Of a stretch of 64,000 nt of DNA, positions 1-9,863 are shown piece after piece. The notes beneath the pieces were generated by a model. That model did not search any database, was not told where the DNA came from, and saw only the letters and a list, made by a program, of their open reading frames with translations. The position numbers and the translations under genes were made by a program. Every line of letters starts with the position of its first letter. Position 1 is the stretch's first letter. The stretch comes from Neostapfia colusana (lineage: Eukaryota > Streptophyta > Magnoliopsida > Poales > Poaceae). The DNA is taken from positions 63,817,264-63,881,263 of the forward strand of contig JASWHV010000003.1 in assembly GCA_030760725.1 (NCBI GenBank), read 5' to 3'.

Positions 1-1500
1 GACTGACAAGCGGGCCCGGCCGGCTCGTCTTCTTCCTCGCGCCCGCCCTATTTCCCGTGCCGCCCCCTCGCCGGCACACCTCGGCAGCTCGCCGGAACTG
101 GCTTCCCGACCGCCTCTCGGCCGGAAACTCGCCGCCTGGGCATACTTTCGCGCGCTGAACACGCTGGCACACTCACCGGAGCTTGACAACGGCCGGAGCT
201 ATGCCCGCGACGGTGACAGAGCTTCTCTCTACTCCGGCGACGTCGTAGAGCACTTTCTGGCCCCAACCTGGCTCCGGTTAGCTCCTACAGCATCGCCATG
301 ACCTAAGGAGCAACGTACCGGGATCTGATCTCGCGAGAAACATCGGCAACTAGGGGCTCACCGTGCGACCTAGGGCGATTTCGGGGAAAACTGGAAAAAC
401 TCGAAGAACTGAGGTTCTCTTCGATGGTTCTTCCTAGTTCTTGATCCCACGTGCCCGCACGGATGTCTACAATTGGGTTTCTAGGTCTGGGGAGAAGTGG
501 TTCGGTGTGTGAGGCGAATTTGCCGATTTACCCGAACCGGGCTATATCACATGCTTGCGCAAGAACTGAAATTCTGGCCAGCACGGTCCATGACACGCTG
601 CCGGCGTGGTTGTGAAGCGAGAAGGGTTACTGGCGCACCTTTTTGCTTTTGCAACTTGCTAGGAGAGGCTCTGTGGTGGCCGGGCGACGTGATCTTGTCG
701 CGGCGGCTTTCTCCGGCGCTGTGGAGGAAGATCGGCTCGACGCCGACGTCCCGACGGAGCTAGCGCCCGGTCCTTGCTTCTTCCACACTCAAGGACGTCC
801 GGAGGTGTTGTGGGGAGGCTTAGCGCGTCGTGCCACGGGGTGGAGCAGCCGGGCGGCGGTAAACCGACGGCGCGCCTCTGTGCGGTCGTGTTTATCGCTG
901 AGGAGACACGAGGTTCGCTCAGCGTCGACTGGGAGGCAGTGTGGGCGCTGAGCTCTCGGTGGAGGGGGTAAGAACGGAGAAAACATCGATCCCCTAAACA
1001 GCTCGGGAGGTGCTTCCGGTCGTCGGTCGTCCGTGCGGTGGCAGCCGGTGGGAGGAAAACAACTCTCTCGAGTGTGAACTGTGGAACCGATTAGCTTAGG
1101 CAGTAAGTTTCTCCCCTCTCTTCTCACTGATCATTGGGCCCCACAGCTCCCCTCTGCCCAAAAGATCTCCAAATTTTTGGCAAAGGAGTAATTCAAATGT
1201 TTGAAGTCTCAAACTGAGCTGCATTTGCATGATTGGAGAAATTTCCCTCAAATTCAAATGTATATTTGAATTCTTGCCTATTTGGCTCCTTTTTGGACCA
1301 TTGGGTAGCTAACCCTTTCAAAAATTATTGAAACTTTGCCTCCCCGCTAAATTGAACCTGAGGAATCCAATTATGCCATTTGATCCTTGTTTCAGCTGCT
1401 GAAATCATGAATTTGAATGCAACAGTTTGAAATTTCCCTCCCATGTGTGATCATATGTGTATAAACCCTACTTTGTGAAATTGAAGACTTTCCCCTCTAA
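1..1500 (-). mobile_element. decayed chromovirus-like LTR fragment
   Basis: No convincing coding region is seen; the short open frames here are GC-rich chance frames. The stretch has the same order of sections as the minus-strand LTR at 32327-34300: a GC-rich part, then a segment with CCACA...AAAAGATCTCC (about 1140-1175), then AT-rich runs such as CAAATTCAAATG and a CCTATTTGGCTCCTTTTTGGACC block like the CCTATTTAACTCCTTTTTAGCCC of that LTR. I infer a related, diverged LTR in the same orientation. Its right boundary with the Copia gag is not resolved and lies somewhere in 1450-1620. No TG/CA end or target duplication was found. Confidence 0.4.
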
Positions 1501-1508
1501 TCACTCCT

Positions 1509-2746
1509 TTGATGGAGGTTACTTGCTCTTCACCATATCTCACAATCTATCCACAACAAAACTGTGGTGTTGTGAGGTGCAGAAAAGTTTTTGCAAGTCC
1601 CTTTTCTTGGGCTTTTACAAATATGAAGATGCATCTAATATCCTTAAACCCTAGCTTGTGGCAAATTGTCTTAACAGGTACCCATCTTCTAAGAAATGAA
1701 GAAGACGTTACCCCGGAGCAAGCCATTCTACTTCATCGCAATGCTCAAGCAGTTGGGGTGATCACCTCATCCTTGACTCGAGAAGAGTTCAACCGAGTCG
1801 ATGGATTGGAGGTGGCCAAAGACATATGGGACGCACTCAAGACAGCGCATGAAGGAAACCGAGTCATTAGGGAAGCCAAGATCGAGATGATTGAAGGAGA
1901 GCTTGGGAGGTTCACCATCATGGATGGTGAGTCCCCTCAATACATGTACAACCGTCTCAAGGTCCTCGTCAACAAGATCCGATCTTATGGATGCACCCGG
2001 TGGACGGATCATGAGGTGGTGAAGAGGATGCTTTGGGCATTCATGCCTCGAAACATTGCTCTTTGCTCCTTGATCCGTGAGAGCCCGGGATATGCTCAAA
2101 TGATCCCGGAGGAAGTGCTTGGAAGAATCATCAACAACGAGATGATGGAGAAGGAAGCCATGTTCTACAGCGACCTCCAAAGGCTCGCCTCCTCAAAGAA
2201 GAAAGATGTTGCTTTCAAAGAAACATCCTCATTACAAAACTTCGAAGCAAGTGATTATGAGGGCCTCGACACCGATGAAGAAGAGGCGCTCTTCATCAAA
2301 AAGTTCAAGAGGATGATAAGAAGAAGGAAGGGGGCAACCATTATGAGAACAAGAACAAGGAAAGGTCCAAGCCCAAGACGAAAAGAGCATGCTACAACTG
2401 TGGTGAATATGGTCACTTCATTGTGGATTGTCCATATGAAGAGAGTAAGAAGAAGAAAGATGGCAAGTCTCAAGAGAAGAAATTCTTCAAGAATAAGCCA
2501 TCAGGACATGCTCACCTTGGGAAGGAATGGGACTCAAACGAAGACTCATCCTCTGAGGATAAAGAGAAAGTGGCAACACTTGCCATTGGAAGGAGCAAGC
2601 TCTTCCCAAACATTGAAGAATTCAAGTCTACATGTCTCATGGCTAAGGAGGGAAGAAGAAAGTTAAATCTAAACCATCCTCCTCTACCTCTTCACTTGAT
2701 AGATTTGATAGTAGTAGTGATAATGAATCCATGCTTAAGGATCTAA
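1509..2746 (+). pseudogene. gag: Sirevirus gag, N-terminal part with zinc knuckle (frameshifted)
   Basis: Structural polyprotein that coats the RNA in the virus-like particle. The first frame (to about 2330) reads through a Copia gag core containing EEFNRVDGLEVAKDIWDAL and IEMIEGELGRF. The reading then moves by one frame and gives a CCHC nucleic-acid-binding knuckle (CX2CX4HX4C, CYNCGEYGHFIVDC) at 2390-2431. A second shift near 2660 leads into the next frame. The open frame has no clean ATG: the N terminus merges with LTR-like sequence upstream, so the true start is lost. Gag-core assignment is firm; start and frameshift points are approximate. Confidence 0.8.
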
Positions 2747-3579
2747 GTAGGAGCACCTTAAAAAAGATGAGATTGTTATTGGAAGAAATCTTTTTGAAGG
2801 ATGAACTCATCAACCGTCAAGAAGACATGCTCATCCTTGAAAAGGAGAGATGTCATGAACTTGAAGAGCTTCTTGAGGTTGAAAGGGAAAGAAGCAAGGC
2901 ACTTGAGCGTGAACTCGCTTTGAGCAAGGAAACTTGCTCAAATCTTGAAGACACAACTGTTGTGCTCAAGGATGAAATTGTTAACTTGACAAAAGTCAAC
3001 AAGATCCTTGAAACACAAGTTGAGTCTCTCAAAATCAATGCACCTTCTTCCTCTATGATTTCACCCTCCTCAAAGAAATCTCCCGAAGCAACACAAACTT
3101 GCAAGTGCTCAAACTTAATCCTAAAACTCAAAGATGAACTTAAGTTGACACAAAACAAGCAGTCACCGAAAAGTGGTATCTTTGACAAGGAAAAAGTGGC
3201 ATATGCATGAAGTGCATATACCAGTGTAAGACCTCCACATGTCAAGGATGGTCTTGGCTATTCTCGGGAGTGGAGGCAACATGCTAAAACTCCCAAGAAT
3301 GGAAAAGACTTGATTGTATTTGTCAAGGAAGGTTCATCCAAAAAAGAAAATGTAAAGAACGTTACAAACTCATCTAACATGCCTAAAAATAAATCTCATC
3401 CTTTGTTCCATGATTTTGATGCCTCATATGTTTTATTGAGAAAAAAATTTAGAAAGATCTATGCTAGGTATGTTGGGCCACTCCGCAAGAGTCCAAAACC
3501 TTGTGTGTGGGTGCCCAAGTGCCTCTTGACTAACATGAAAGGACCCAGCTCCGCTTGGGTACCAAAAGGTAAGGCATAA
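2731..3579 (+). pseudogene. gag: Sirevirus gag C-terminal coiled coil and gag-pol linker
   Basis: Continues gag in a third frame. 2731-3040 encodes a strongly charged heptad-type coiled coil rich in Glu, Leu and Lys (for example ELEELLEVERERSKALEREL), as known for the large Sirevirus gag. TGA at 3208-3210 interrupts the frame. The same frame reopens and continues to 3579, ending in the Trp-Val-Pro-Lys repeats (CVWVPK, SAWVPK) that precede protease in this lineage. The same-frame continuation across 3208 suggests a nonsense mutation rather than a true end. The protease follows in another frame. Confidence 0.75.
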
Positions 3580-3589
3580 CTCTATTTTG

Positions 3590-4675
3590 TAGGCATACTC
3601 CTCCGGTGGATCAAAATGGGTGCTCGACAGTGGATGCACAAACCATATGACCGGAGAGAGAAAGATGTTTGTGGAATATGAGGAAAATGAAGATCCAAGT
3701 GAAGGAATATACTTTAGGGACAATAGCCAAGGGAAAATCCTTGGCACCGGTAAAATTGCTATCTCTCCCAATCATACTCTTTCAAATGTTTTGCATGTTG
3801 ACTCCCTTGATTATAACCTTCTATCCATATCCCAATCATGTGAAGGTTATAATTGTATGTTCACTAACGAGGGTGTGACTGTCTTGATAAGAAGCAATGA
3901 CTCAATCGCCTTTAAGGGCGTACTCGAGGAAAAACTTTACCTTGTGGATTTCACCACGAATAAAGCTCAACTTGACACGTGCTTAATGGCGAAGACCAAC
4001 ATGGGATGGCTGTGGCATAGAAGGCTAGCCCATGTTGGGATGAGGAACTTGCAAAAACTTCTCAAGGGAGAACACATTCGAGGCTTGAAGAATGTTGTTT
4101 TTGATAAGGATAGGCCATGTAGTTCTTGTCAAGCCGGAAAGCAAATTGGAGCTCAACATCCATCCAAAAATGTCATGAGGACCACAAGATCCTTGGAGCT
4201 ACTTCACATGGACCTCTTCGGTCCAATCGCCTACATAAGCATCGGCGGTAGCAAATATGGTCTTGTTGTTGTAGATGATTATTCTCGTTTCACTTGGGTG
4301 TTCTTTTTGCATGACAAAGGAGAAACTCAAGGTGTGCTCAAGAAATTATTGAGAAGAGCTCAAAACGAGTTCTCCTTAAGAATTAAGAACATAAGGAGCG
4401 ATAAAGACACCGAGTTTAAGAACACTCAAGTGGAAGAATACTTGGATGAAGAAGGCACCAAGCATGAGTTTTCAGCCCCCTACTCCCCTCAACAAAATGG
4501 GGTTGCTGAGAGGAAGAATAGAACTCTCGTTGAGATGGTAAGAACCATGCTTGATGAGTACAAGATGTCGGACCGGTTTTGGGCGGAAGCGGTTAACACC
4601 GCTTGCCATGCCATAAACCGGTTGTATCTTCATCGACTTTTGAAGAAGACGCCTTACGAACTTCTAACCGGTAAC
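3590..4675 (+). pseudogene. pol: Sirevirus protease and integrase, interrupted by a Gypsy insertion
   Basis: Aspartic protease with active site LDSGCTNHMTG; the catalytic Asp codon is 3626-3628. It is followed by the integrase HHCC zinc-binding region (WHRRLAHVG ... CSSCQAGK) and the integrase core with LLHMDLFGP (first Asp), IRSDKDTEF (second Asp) and GVAERKNRTL (Glu), so all three catalytic acids are present. Protease-integrase before RT is the Copia order. The frame is cut right after YELLTGN at 4675 by the Tat-like Gypsy LTR. It resumes at 11228 with PHISYFRVFG after the insertion, so insertion occurred inside an open coding frame. Confidence 0.9.
4671..4675. repeat. target site duplication GTAAC (left) of element F
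   Basis: GTAAC here is repeated at 11223-11227 directly after the 3' LTR. Joining the Copia sequence at this point restores a continuous integrase frame, which confirms the insertion boundaries. Confidence 0.9.
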
Positions 4676-4730
4676 CGTCGGTACCCACAATACCGGGTAC
4701 TCCCGCGCATAGAAGAAAACTACCTAAGGA

Positions 4731-5290
4731 CCTCGCCCCCTCCGCAGGGGCGAGTTCCGAAGGCACCACGTGTTTAGTAGGGCCGGGGCTCCCCTCTCCT
4801 CAGAGGAGAGCTCCGGGCCTGCCACGTGGCCAGAAGGGTCGGACCTCACCTCCTCCGCGGGGGTGAGCTCCGAAGGCGCCACGTGTTAAGTAGGGTCGGG
4901 GCTCCCCTCTCCTTAGAGGAGAGCTCCGGGCCTGCCACGTGGCCAGAAGAGTCGGACCTCACCCCCTCCGCAGGGGTGAGATCCGAAGGCGCCACATGTC
5001 CAGCAGGGTCGGGGCTCCCCTCTCCTCAGAGGAGAGCTCCGGGCCTGCCACGTGGCCAGGAGAGTCGGACCTCACCCCCCGCAGGGGTGAGCTCCGAAGG
5101 TGCCACGCGTCCAGCAGGGCCGGGGCTCCCCTCTCCTCAAAGGAGAGCTCCGGGCCTGCCATGTGGCCAGAAGAGCCGGACCTCACCCCCTCCGCAGGGG
5201 TGAGCTCCGAAGGCGCCACGTGCCTAGCAGGGCCGAGGCTCCCCTCTCCTCATAGGAGAGCTCCGGGCCTGCCACGTGGCCAGCAGTGCC
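4731..5290 (+). repeat. 113-bp tandem array with G-boxes and hairpins (5' LTR of F)
   Basis: Five units start at 4731, 4844, 4957, 5070 and 5181. Each unit has: an inverted repeat CTCACCCC...GGGGTGAG, a GCCACGTGTC-type G-box, a hairpin CTCTCCTCAGAGGAGAG (8-bp arms), GAGCTC sites and a palindromic GCCACGTGGC. So there are two CACGTG cores per unit, upstream of the TATA box, in the place of a U3 enhancer. bZIP/bHLH binding to CACGTG is established; activity here is inferred. A six-unit version lies in the 3' LTR. Confidence 0.9.
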
Positions 5291-5683
5291 GCGCTGTCCA
5301 CCCCGGCTCGGTAGGTAGCAGGAGTAAAGGCACGCCATTCCTTGTCCCATCAAGGCATTCAACACCTGCACCTTCCCAGGACGTGGAGGCGCGGTGCACG
5401 CTTGTCAGGAGGCATTGTGACCAGTCACAGTCAAGACAGGCACGCCATGTCAGAAGCCGCAAACCAATAAATACGGCGACAAGACAGGCCCTGCCGTCCC
5501 TGCCATCATCAACCAGTACGCCTAGCTTGCGGCATGGGCAGGACGGCAGGACGACGACCAAGGAGCCATCACCAGAAGACAGCTACCAGCATTCACTGCA
5601 AAATATGGTAGATGGCAGGAAATCACCCCGGGGCCACCTGCCGGGCTCCAGGGCCCACCTTGTAAGCCGCCCGAGTCTTGAAC

Positions 5684-5690
5684 TATAAAA
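5684..5690 (+). promoter_or_regulatory. TATA box of the F 5' LTR
   Basis: TATAAAA about 400 bp downstream of the G-box array and 260 bp before the LTR end, in a context conserved in the 3' LTR (10979-10985). It is the likely retrotransposon promoter. Confidence 0.65.
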
Positions 5691-5952
5691 GGCTCGGGTA
5701 GGCAACGTTGCAAGGGGTTCGGCAGTTCGCCACCCAGCCAACTCATCCTCATACGCAACGAAGCAGTGCTCCAAGCACTCCCGTGGACGTAGGGTTTTAC
5801 GCTCCGGCGGCCCAAACCACGTAAAAATCCTTGTATCAATCCTCTTACAACCAACACGACCCTCTCGAGAGAACTAGCCCCTCCAAAAAAGAACCTCCGT
5901 GGGCTGCTCCTAAGCAGGCCCGGGGGAAGTGTCGACGGAACACTTCAACATT

Positions 5953-5970
5953 TGGCGCACCAGGTAGGGA
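5953..5970 (+). other. primer binding site of element F
   Basis: TGGCGCACCAGGTAGGGA two bases after the 5' LTR end. The initial TGG pairs with the CCA 3' end of a tRNA, as expected for minus-strand priming. I do not assign the tRNA. Confidence 0.75.
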
Positions 5971-7245
5971 GCTTTTCTCTCTCGAGACGGGTCTGCGCCA
6001 ACGAAGATGTCCAAGCTTCCTTCAACGGATGGCTCTTCACGCCATCATTCCCGGCGAACAACAACTTCAAGATTTCTGCAGCGCAGAGTGCTACTCAAGC
6101 AAGTGCACTAGCCGCCGCACAAGCGCTCCTGGACAATCCGCCTGCTATGGATGTTCCCCAGGGGGCCGCCCAGCAGTGGATCCGAGACGTCAGCCACCTC
6201 GTCGCTGCTGCCGTCAACCCTCCGCTGCGGCGGGGACGACGCCCCGGTCAACCAGATGTGTCGCTATCGCGCATACTCACAGTTGACATGCAGACGGCAG
6301 ACTCCCGTTCTACCAGGCTCCCAACGGCGGACCTGAGGATGGAGCTGGAGCGACGTCGCTTGGGGGAAGATGCTCGCGTGACCATCGAGCGACAGCAGCA
6401 AAGGCGTCGCATCCACGAGGCCGACTACAGCATGTCGACTGCCACGACTCAGCCTGGGCCTCAGACGTTCGCCATGCGACCTCTACCCCAGGCGTACGCC
6501 ACACAGCATATACAGCAGCCATATGTCCTGCAGTTGGCGCCTCCGGTATATGGTGCACCATTGCCCATGCCGGGGTACACCGTGCCAGCAGCAGACCAAG
6601 CGTTCGCGGCACCAAGATCTGCAGCAGTAGGGACGGGGTGTGCGGCCCTGGCGCCACACCTCCGCTTCACAGTGTGGCCACACCGCGGCAGGAGGGGATG
6701 AGGCCATCACGGCCAACTACTTCCTCGTCGCCTTGACCGGCCCGGCACGGTCATGGTTCATGAACTTGCCCTAGGGTTCCATAACTTCCCGTGGGGAGCT
6801 ATGCTGACAGTTCACGGCGAACTTCAGCAGCTCCTACATGCGACCCGGCATGGAGTTGGACCTCCATGCTGTGCGACAGCAACCGGGGGAATCACTGCGC
6901 TCCTTCATCCAGCGATTCTCCCAGGTGCGGAACACCATCCCTCACATCCAGAACACATCAGTTGTGGTCGCATTCCAACAGGGTGTAAGGGACAAGAAGA
7001 TGCTCGAGAAGTTGGCCACCAGGGAGGTGCGAGACGTCTTGAAGCTCTTCACTCTGGCGGACAAGTGCGCCAGAGCAGCAGAAGGGCGCAACTGGCACTC
7101 ACCGCCGGCCTCCGAAGTAGAAGGGCAGCCCGGAGCTCCTGTTGCTGCAGCTCCAGCACCCGGCAGGGCTCGGGGGCCACGCCCCGACAAGAGACCACGG
7201 CAGTCTCCCGAGTCATGCAGTCCAGAGCCAAGCACTGGCTGACTT
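5971..7245 (+). pseudogene. gag: Gypsy gag remnant of element F
   Basis: An open frame to 6701 encodes a basic, Ala/Gln-rich N-terminal gag region; the first in-frame ATG I can place is at 6147. After a stop and frame changes, the Gypsy gag core can be read: FLVALTGPARSWF near 6720, then LRSFIQRFSQVRN and FQQGVRDKKMLEKLA up to about 7080. A stop follows the Trp-Phe motif (TAG near 6772). This is a decayed capsid gene. The basic Pro-rich tail continues to about 7245 with no zinc knuckle seen. Neighbour order (LTR, PBS, gag) supports the call. Confidence 0.75.
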
Positions 7246-7319
7246 CATGGTCGAGTGGACGCCACCACCAAGCAACCCAGGGGTACCCTAAAGGCAGAGA
7301 ACCGGAGCCCTGAGCACTG

Positions 7320-7640
7320 GCCTTCATCGAGCCCCACTGGACGTACTACTTCGATGGCCCCTCAAGGAAGCGGGGGGCCGGAGCCGGCGTGCTGCTTATC
7401 ATGCCAACGGGGGAGCAGTTCGGGTACGTGGTGTGCCTCAACTTCAAGGCAACCAACAACGTGGCCTTGGACCTGTGCCATGTACCGCGAGCCGACGACA
7501 CCGTCGCCAACAACCTGTCAACGAAGTCCTCCGCCGGAGCCCCGGTGCCCGAAGGAGCCTTTGAACGGACGTTGCCACGACCCACAGCATGGCCTTCCGA
7601 ACCGGGCGAAGGGGGCAAGACCAGCACCTTGAAGTTGGCG
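7320..7640 (+). pseudogene. RNase H (Tat-type extra RNase H) remnant
   Basis: The frame at 7346-7480 reads WTYYFDGPSRKRGAGAGVLL, then a PTGEQFGYVV segment, then CHVPRADDTVANNLS. This matches the additional archaeal-type RNase H that Tat-lineage Gypsy elements carry after RT/RNase H. The centre of the domain is missing (a jump from ATNNVA straight to the end motif), so it is an internal deletion. The RT that should precede it is absent. The lineage call rests on this motif and the PBS/LTR form; moderate confidence. Confidence 0.65.
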
Positions 7641-7739
7641 GTCCCGATGGCCCTGCAGCCATGGTGCCCGCCAAGGATCATATGCGCCACTGGGGACTCC
7701 GTGCTACCCAGCGCCCAAGATCCAGAAGCTCAAGTAGCC

Positions 7740-8440
7740 CCGATGCATGGACCACGAAGGTCCCGAACTACTTGAAAGACAACATCCTTCCTGATGAACA
7801 TGTATCCGCTGAACGGATTGTGCGGATGGCTAAGAGCTACATGCTGGTATCTTTACTGACGTGGCACCAATGGCATCCTATTGCGGTGCATAACCCAGGA
7901 AGAAGGCTGCGACCTGCTCGCAGGAATCCACCGGGGCGAGTACGGGAACCAAGCATCGTCCCGCACGCCGGTCGGTAAAGCCTTCCGGCATGGCTTCTAC
8001 TGACCGACAGCCCCCTGGACGCCGTCAATCCGGTTAAGAGATGCAAGGCGGGCCAGTTCCATGCCCGGCAGATCCACACACCAGTGCAGACGCTGCACAT
8101 CCTAGGGCCCTGCCCCAGAAGCCGTCAGGGGACACCAGCTCCTCTATGTTGGGGGCCAGCCGGACATCCCAGGGCCGGGTCACAGGAATCACCCTTCTTC
8201 ATGGTATGTCGGGTCGAAGCCGTGCTTCCCCCGGAGATCACCATGGGGGTCTCCCCGTGTCCGAGCGTACGACGAAGCCACGCAGGACCCTCTCCTGCGT
8301 GAGTACATCGACCTCGTCGACAAGGCAAGATGGCAAGCAACGCTCCAAATCACACAGTACCGGCAGGCGCTCTAGCGCTACCACCAGAGGTCTGTGCATG
8401 GGAGCTCAAGGCAGGCGCTCCGGCGCTACCTCCGTAAATT
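7740..8440 (+). pseudogene. int: Gypsy integrase remnants (zinc finger and C-terminal tail)
   Basis: Three pieces in shifting frames. At 7740-7850 there is a linker (LPDEHVSAERIVRMAKSYML). At 7870-8110 there is the H2C2 zinc-finger region, with IHRGEYGNQASSRT and a KRCKA/CQFH pair recognisable across frames. At 8200-8425 there is the integrase tail, with EAVLPPEITMG followed by a charged helix. The catalytic core with the Asp-Asp-Glu residues is missing between the finger and the tail, so this is a deletion as well as a decayed frame. It shows that F once had a full Gypsy pol. Confidence 0.65.
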
Positions 8441-9119
8441 CTACCCTTAGAACTGTAGTAGGACGGGTTTGTTCTTTCTGTAACAGATCCCATAGAGTCT
8501 AGGAGCAGCGCTCGGAGCAACTAAGCCCCAGGGGGTGGTCCAGGACTACGTCCGGCTTGGCCTGGTCCTATACCCTAAGTGTGGACTTACATGAATGAAA
8601 AGAACCCTGTCCTACCACGCTTACTTATGTGTTCATTTAAATTACGCGTTAATTAATATGATCACCTCCCCGTGCTCTAGATAGTGTACGCCCATCGTAC
8701 ACTCGGTTCTCCTTTGCCACTCTCATGCCTAGTCAGCATTTGCCATCTTGCCGAAGGCGGTCGTGCTTGAGGTACCTGCCAAAGGCCCAGGGGCCTCTCG
8801 GACCCCCCCCCCCAGTTAGGGTCCTGTGATGCCAGTTGGTCTCCTCTAGGAAAAGACCTATGCCAGAGCGGGAGGTCCAGGAGCCTTGCTTTGCCCGGTC
8901 CTGCACCCAAAGCATGCGCACTCTGCCTCCCCGACGCTACAGTCTAATTACTAGGAGCCAGATGGTTACACCCTGACCAAGGAGGGAGCCGGGCCTTCGG
9001 CGCCGAGTGCACTGGATTGCCCAAGCCCCGTGTACCGGCCCAAGACTATAAGCCGAATAAGACTAAGAAACAGGGAAGGGAGGACATCTGAGCAGGATTA
9101 CCGTTTCCTACTCGGATGA
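8441..9119 (+). other. non-coding 3' internal region of element F
   Basis: No domain is recognisable. It contains an 11-C homopolymer (8803-8813) and GC-rich sequence between the integrase tail and the repeat array. Opposite-strand open frames here have no known features and look like chance frames. Confidence 0.5.
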
Positions 9120-9745
9120 AGTGCCAGACCTCACCCCTCTGCAGGGGTGAACTCCGAAGCCGGACCCCACCCCTTCCACAGGGGTGAGCTCCGAAGGCGC
9201 CACGTGTCCAGCAGGGCCGGAGCTCCCCTCTCCTCAGAGGCAAGCCCCGGGCCTGACACATGGTCGGCAGTACCGAACTTCACCCCCTCCGTAGGGGTGA
9301 ACTCCGAAGCCGGACCCCACCCCTTCCGCAGGGGTGAGCTCCGAAGGCGCCATGTGTCCAGCAGGATCGGGGCTCCCCTCTCCTCAGAGGCAAGCCCGGG
9401 GCCTGACACGTGGCTGGCAGTACCGAACTTCACCCCCTCAGCAGGGGTGACCTCCGATGCTGGACATCACCCCCTCTACAGGGGCGAGCTCTGATGCCAG
9501 CCTCTCCTCAGAGGCGAGCTCTGATGCCGGACCACAACCTCTCCACAGAGGCGAGCTCTGATGCCGAACCTCAGCCTCTCCTCAGAGGCGAGCTCTGATG
9601 CCGGACCTCAGCCTCTCCTCAGAGGCGAGCTCTGATGCCGGACCTCAGCCTCTCCACAGAGGCGAGCTCTGATGCCGGACCTCAGCCTCTCCTCAGAGGC
9701 GAGCTCTGATGCCGGACCTCACACCCTCCGCAGGGCTGAGCTCCG
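9120..9745 (+). repeat. internal tandem array of element F (LTR-related units and a 37-38-bp array)
   Basis: Two parts. 9120-9480 has two to three units of a roughly 170-bp repeat made from the same modules as the LTR array (GGGGTGAGCTCCGAAGGCGCC, CACGTGTCCAGCAGG, CTCTCCTCAGAGG). 9485-9720 is a 37-38-bp array around GAGCTCTGATGCCGG and CTCTCCTCAGAGGC, about seven units. Tandem repeats between pol and the 3' LTR are a known feature of Tat/Ogre elements. Here the repeats clearly share modules with the LTR. Confidence 0.85.
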
Positions 9746-9845
9746 AAGCCGACAAGACCCTACAAGCACAGGGAACATTCAAGACAAGGAAGTGCGCGGG
9801 GTAGACAAGGAGAAGTCCCCACCCCGGGATCGTTATCTCCCTCGA

Positions 9846-9863
9846 GATGGGCCCGGGGGCCAC
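9846..9863 (+). other. polypurine tract of element F
   Basis: GATGGGCCCGGGGGCCAC lies immediately before the 3' LTR start (9864). It is G-rich but broken by C, so it is an imperfect PPT. The position fits plus-strand priming. Confidence 0.5.

Larger units (their letters stand above)
4676..5950 (+). repeat. 5' LTR of element F
   Basis: 1275 bp, starting CGTCGGTACCC and ending TTCAACA just before the PBS. It contains a five-unit 113-bp array (4731-5284), a TATA box at 5684 and a leader region. The 3' LTR (9864-11222) is about 1359 bp, mainly because it has one more array unit. Over about 450 bp outside the array I count roughly 25-30 differences, mostly transitions, so the insertion is not very recent. 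Confidence 0.88.

Noticed and set aside
48..1127. Short ORFs in the GC-rich left end as small genes
   Set aside because: They overlap on both strands, have no conserved motifs and lie in LTR-like sequence; GC-rich DNA gives such frames by chance.
4826..5688. ORFs with repeated Ser-Gly-Pro motifs in the F LTRs as repeat proteins
   Set aside because: They are translations of the 113-bp DNA array. All frames are open because the array lacks stops, and the same frames occur on both strands.
8803..8813. Eleven-C homopolymer as a functional site
   Set aside because: An isolated homopolymer in decayed non-coding DNA; could be slippage or sequencing error.
9485..9720. Regularly spaced repeat as a CRISPR array
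   Set aside because: The spacers are as conserved as the repeats, there are no cas genes, and the region lies inside a plant retrotransposon.
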